Source: Parachlamydiales bacterium
Lineage (GTDB): Bacteria; Chlamydiota; Chlamydiia; Chlamydiales; JAJFMK01
DNA length: 15,528 nucleotides
Direction of reading: 5' to 3'
Assembly: GCA_020050175.1 (NCBI GenBank)
Contig: JAGVKY010000077.1
Coordinates: 1 to 15,528 of the forward strand
Positions 13,335 to 15,528 of this stretch are shown here, piece by piece; within the stretch, counting starts at the first letter, position 1; each line of letters begins with the position of its first letter. A program made the position numbers and the translations under genes. The notes under the pieces are model-generated. The model saw only the letters and a list, made by a program, of their open reading frames with translations. It did not search any database and was not told the origin of the DNA.

Positions 13335-14456
13335 TTACAGTCTTGGGTTAATACTTTTAACCTGACCTGTAACATCTCTAACAACGAAGGCGTTGTTTAA
13401 AGGGATTTGCTGGAAACCTGCCTTAGAGAAATCGAGTCTTTTAAAGTCGGCTGATTGGATTTCTAGACTGCCATATGTTCTAAAATAGGTTTTTAGATTT
13501 TTTTTATCGTGAACAATGACCCATTCGGTGATGTCTGCCTTTTCAAAATGGCTAAGATCTATCCCCTTGGGTGGTTTTTCATTGGAACGGACAATCCCCT
13601 GGAAAATGTCAAATGTATTCAGAATATGAAACCCTAAACGGACTGTTTCAAGAGCCGTAGGCTGCGGCAAAGCCCAATTGGAAAAGAGGGCAGCCCTGAC
13701 AAACCTTGAAGGAGGAGTATAGTCGCCAGGAAGACCTAATAGACCCGAACCTTGTCCAAAACTCTTAGCCTGATAATTGTTGATCGAAAGTTCTGACACA
13801 TTGTTCGGAGAAAGATTGACGTAGTTGCCCAGGTTGGTGAGGTGCCAATCAAATTGTGGGGAATTTGTGAAAACGTTAGCAGGATTGTTATAGACATTTC
13901 TTTGCCCATCCACATATTCAACGACGAGAGAATTACCCTCTTGATCGGAGATGAAATAATGAAGGGGTAGATAAAAATTGGTATTTGGAAGAACTTCGTG
14001 AGCGACTGTAATTGTCGGAATGATTGCTATCACGTCATTCATCGTGCCGCAATTGCCTAAGATATATCCGATAAATTCCCAGGGTGCAATTGTCCGATTG
14101 TTTTTGGTGGGCTCAGCATCCTCAAAACGGGCATAGCCAGGAAAATAGAGCGCTCCAACCACCAACCCTTTTTCGTTCATTCCGTCAGAGATCTGATCGC
14201 TCTCAAAAAATTGGTTCATGCCGGCATAGCCATACTTGGTCTTCCAGACAAGCCCTGGCTGTCCATCTGGTGCTGTTCCCTGAAAATCAGTCCCACGCCC
14301 CACAATCAAGAGATTTGAATCGAGCTTTAGACCAAACTCCAAAGAGCGGCAATAGACATAAGCCCCATCTTGAGATTTCAATTGGAAGGCTGTACAAGCC
14401 TCAACTTGGGAAGAGGCTAAAAAGGCAAAAACAGCTGTAAATAAAAACTTTTTCAT
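13335..14456 (-). CDS. Exported linear-amide C-N hydrolase (choloylglycine hydrolase / penicillin V acylase family)
   Basis: The start was placed at ATG 14456 (373 residues) because it begins a clean signal peptide, MKKFLFTAVFAFLASSQVEA. The longer frame upstream only reads through the end of the neighbouring gene. Cleavage after Ala20 would expose Cys21 (CTAFQL) as the N-terminal nucleophile of the Ntn-hydrolase fold, which bile salt hydrolases and penicillin V acylases need. Arg37 and Glu40 (CRSLEF) fit the conserved Arg and acidic residue near the active site. FTNSPQFDWH carries the conserved Asn, and PSRFVRAA fits the later conserved Arg. The family cleaves amide bonds of conjugated bile salts, penicillin V or N-acyl homoserine lactones. 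Which applies cannot be told from sequence. Placement in the periplasm follows from the signal peptide; a lipoprotein is less likely because Glu precedes Ala-Cys. It is downstream of, and probably coupled to, the esterase gene. Confidence 0.88.
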   Translation of the reverse strand: MKKFLFTAVFAFLASSQVEACTAFQLKSQDGAYVYCRSLEFGLKLDSNLLIVGRGTDFQGTAPDGQPGLVWKTKYGYAGMNQFFESDQISDGMNEKGLVVGALYFPGYARFEDAEPTKNNRTIAPWEFIGYILGNCGTMNDVIAIIPTITVAHEVLPNTNFYLPLHYFISDQEGNSLVVEYVDGQRNVYNNPANVFTNSPQFDWHLTNLGNYVNLSPNNVSELSINNYQAKSFGQGSGLLGLPGDYTPPSRFVRAALFSNWALPQPTALETVRLGFHILNTFDIFQGIVRSNEKPPKGIDLSHFEKADITEWVIVHDKKNLKTYFRTYGSLEIQSADFKRLDFSKAGFQQIPLNNAFVVRDVTGQVKSINPRL

Positions 14457-14478
14457 AAGCCGCAGCTTAGCGCGGCTT
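14457..14478 (-). promoter_or_regulatory. Hairpin spanning the stop/start junction of the two-gene operon
   Basis: AAGCCGC (14457-14463) and GCGGCTT (14472-14478) form a perfect 7-bp stem with an 8-base loop. On the minus strand the TAA of the esterase gene (14467-14469) is in the loop, and the stem ends directly against the ATG of the Ntn hydrolase gene at 14456. No Shine-Dalgarno sequence is free. A ribosome finishing the first gene would open the stem, so translational coupling is a reasonable inference. On the plus strand a T-rich tail follows, but no plus-strand gene ends nearby. Confidence 0.5.
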
Positions 14479-15372
14479 TTGAGTTTTAAAAAAGTTCCAA
14501 ATGAAATCTGTGGCGTTGAGTGTCCCATCGTTTGGCCCTGTAAGTCTTTCTGGGAAGCGCCGTGCCTCTCCTGGCCATTCGTGCCCTTGGTTAGAAACAA
14601 TCACAAAAATAGCCTCAAGCCCTTGCTTTGGGCCCCAGATGAACTCCTTGCCCCCTTTGACCACATGCACTCTTTTATTTGCCTCTTTGATCCCAATCGT
14701 TGGAAGCCACGCCAAGACTGAATTGACCATGGGAGGGTTGCCTTGTGAAGGGGCACCCCAAGGATTCATTCCTGCACCGCCATCAAGCGGCATGAGAGGG
14801 TCCTTATCTCCTGTAATCAGCAAGAGAGAAATGGGTTTTTTTGGCTCAGGATTTTTCAACATAAAATGGCCTGCCACTGGTGCGATAGCCGTAAGGAAAT
14901 CAGAAAGTTCAATCCCTGCCCTAAAAGCCATCGAACCGCCATTAGAAAACCCGGTAATAAAAACTCTCTTGGGGTCTGTGCTATATCGTTTCGAAACAAG
15001 TTCAATGACATTTCTTAGAAAAGCAATGTCGTTAACGGGATGCTTTCTTCTTGCAGAACCCTCTTCCCACACATTGGGATTCGTTTTAAAATCCCCTTGT
15101 TTTGAAAGATCCAAAGGGAGCGCCTCTGGAAATACTGCTAAAAATTTTTCCTGATCAGCTTTTTCAACCCATCCGTAACTTTCTAAAGCAGCTAAGGCAG
15201 AACCTCCGGCGCCATGGAGCACAATCACCAAAGGCATCCCTTTTTCACCCTCAACTGGCACATGGACCAAGAACTTCCGATCGATTCCATCGATCTCAAC
15301 ACTTTTCATCTCGTAGCCCTCAATTGAACATACTAAAAGAACTAAAACAAAAAGATGTTTAAGCAACTTCAT
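14467..15372 (-). CDS. Exported alpha/beta-hydrolase, PHB depolymerase / feruloyl esterase-like
   Basis: The 301-residue protein has a signal peptide (Met-Lys-Leu-Leu-Lys then a Leu/Val core, likely cut near residue 18-19). The mature enzyme matches the poly(3-hydroxybutyrate) depolymerase/LpqC/feruloyl esterase group. The oxyanion-hole motif is LHGAGG (52-57), the nucleophile elbow GFSNGG with Ser143, the acid Asp191 in GDKDPLMP and the base His264 in NQGHEWPG. The triad is complete. Members cleave ester bonds in polyesters or in phenolic esters of polysaccharides. No PHB-synthesis gene is in the window, so the true substrate is open. ATG 15372 has AGAGG eight bases upstream (complement of 15381-15385), which supports this start. 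It is the first gene of a two-gene minus-strand operon with the Ntn hydrolase 10 bases downstream. Both products would act outside the cytoplasm. Confidence 0.88.
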   Translation of the reverse strand: MKLLKHLFVLVLLVCSIEGYEMKSVEIDGIDRKFLVHVPVEGEKGMPLVIVLHGAGGSALAALESYGWVEKADQEKFLAVFPEALPLDLSKQGDFKTNPNVWEEGSARRKHPVNDIAFLRNVIELVSKRYSTDPKRVFITGFSNGGSMAFRAGIELSDFLTAIAPVAGHFMLKNPEPKKPISLLLITGDKDPLMPLDGGAGMNPWGAPSQGNPPMVNSVLAWLPTIGIKEANKRVHVVKGGKEFIWGPKQGLEAIFVIVSNQGHEWPGEARRFPERLTGPNDGTLNATDFIWNFFKTQKPR

Positions 15373-15386
15373 TTCAAATACCTCTC

Positions 15387-15528
15387 GAAAGACTTAGATT
15401 AAGCTGATCATTAGTAAATTGACAATACACGGCGTTGTTGAAAAACTCTATCTGAATATCTAAGTAAATCATCAAAAACAAGTCGGGGACACCCCCGCGC
15501 CCCGTTAAGGGCCCATTCTGCCTTCGAT
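15387..15528. other. Right-edge non-coding region, AT-rich then abruptly GC-rich
   Basis: About 100 AT-rich bases upstream of the esterase gene are followed from about 15482 by a GC-rich stretch containing CGGGG-ACAC-CCCCG and a GGGCCC palindrome. Two minus-strand frames are open to the window edge, but only for about 45-50 codons, and neither is recognisable. I see no convincing promoter. A gene end or mobile-element end just beyond the window is possible. Confidence 0.3.

Noticed and set aside
14457..14600. Upstream extension of the Ntn hydrolase to 421 residues
   Set aside because: It reads through the end of the esterase gene in another frame and would place 48 residues before a good signal peptide whose cleavage exposes the catalytic Cys.
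14501..15154. 217-codon plus-strand open frame opposite the esterase
   Set aside because: It lies wholly antisense to a gene with a complete catalytic triad, and its translation is low-complexity and lacks family motifs.
15374..15526. Open minus-strand frame from the right edge ending just before the esterase start
   Set aside because: It has about 50 codons without recognisable motifs. A second frame is open over almost the same stretch, so coding cannot be supported.

Overview
The window looks like a chromosomal segment of a chlamydia-related bacterium (phylum Chlamydiota, probably one of the environmental families rather than Chlamydia itself). The signs are a signal peptidase I with a very large internal insertion and a C-terminal membrane helix, a TyrP-type aromatic amino acid permease, and the run lepB ... 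tandem-SH3 exported protein / Cys-cluster protein / PIN-PhoH ATPase. As far as I recall, that run corresponds to the CT020-CT017-CT016-CT015 neighbourhood of Chlamydia trachomatis. The organism call rests on recognised protein families and remembered gene order, not on a search.

Layout. 1-450: the 3' end of a coiled-coil protein gene that enters from the left edge. 521-1678: an M24 metallopeptidase. 1738-2874: a Pro/Ala/Gln-rich protein with a coiled-coil hairpin, possibly a paralogue of the first gene. 2996-4216: tyrP. 4213-4499 (minus): the decayed remains of an AAA ATPase/DUF4143 gene. It is too broken to appear as a gene but recognisable from family motifs in two frames. 4531-4977 (minus): sufE, divergent from 4981-5778, a DUF1295 membrane protein, with only 3 bp between the two start codons. 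5757-6563: an exported protein of unknown function that overlaps the DUF1295 gene. 6669-8447: lepB, convergent with comM (8449-9924, minus) across 1 bp. The lepB terminator appears to be the hairpin encoded inside the 3' end of comM. 9885-11072 (minus): an exported tandem-SH3 protein that overlaps comM. 11204-11911 and 11975-13276 (plus): the Cys-cluster protein and phoH. 13335-14456 and 14467-15372 (both minus): an exported Ntn-type choloylglycine-hydrolase-family enzyme and an exported PHB-depolymerase/feruloyl-esterase-like hydrolase, arranged as a two-gene operon.

The most interesting non-coding signal is a perfect 11-bp inverted repeat with a 9-bp spacer at 11114-11144. It lies between the divergent SH3-protein and Cys-cluster genes. 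Its core, TTAGCACTT-N9-AAGTGCTAA, differs from the CIRCE heat-shock operator (TTAGCACTC-N9-GAGTGCTAA, bound by HrcA) by one symmetric base in each arm. If it works, it would place a putative surface/adhesin gene and a conserved unknown gene under heat-shock repressor control. A second point of interest is a 7-bp GC-rich hairpin that holds the stop codon of the esterase gene in its loop and ends directly against the start codon of the Ntn hydrolase gene, an arrangement suited to translational coupling.

No tRNA, rRNA, CRISPR array or intact mobile element was seen. Several exported proteins here (the SH3 protein, the Ntn hydrolase, the esterase and the 268-residue protein) carry type I signal peptides and would be natural LepB substrates.
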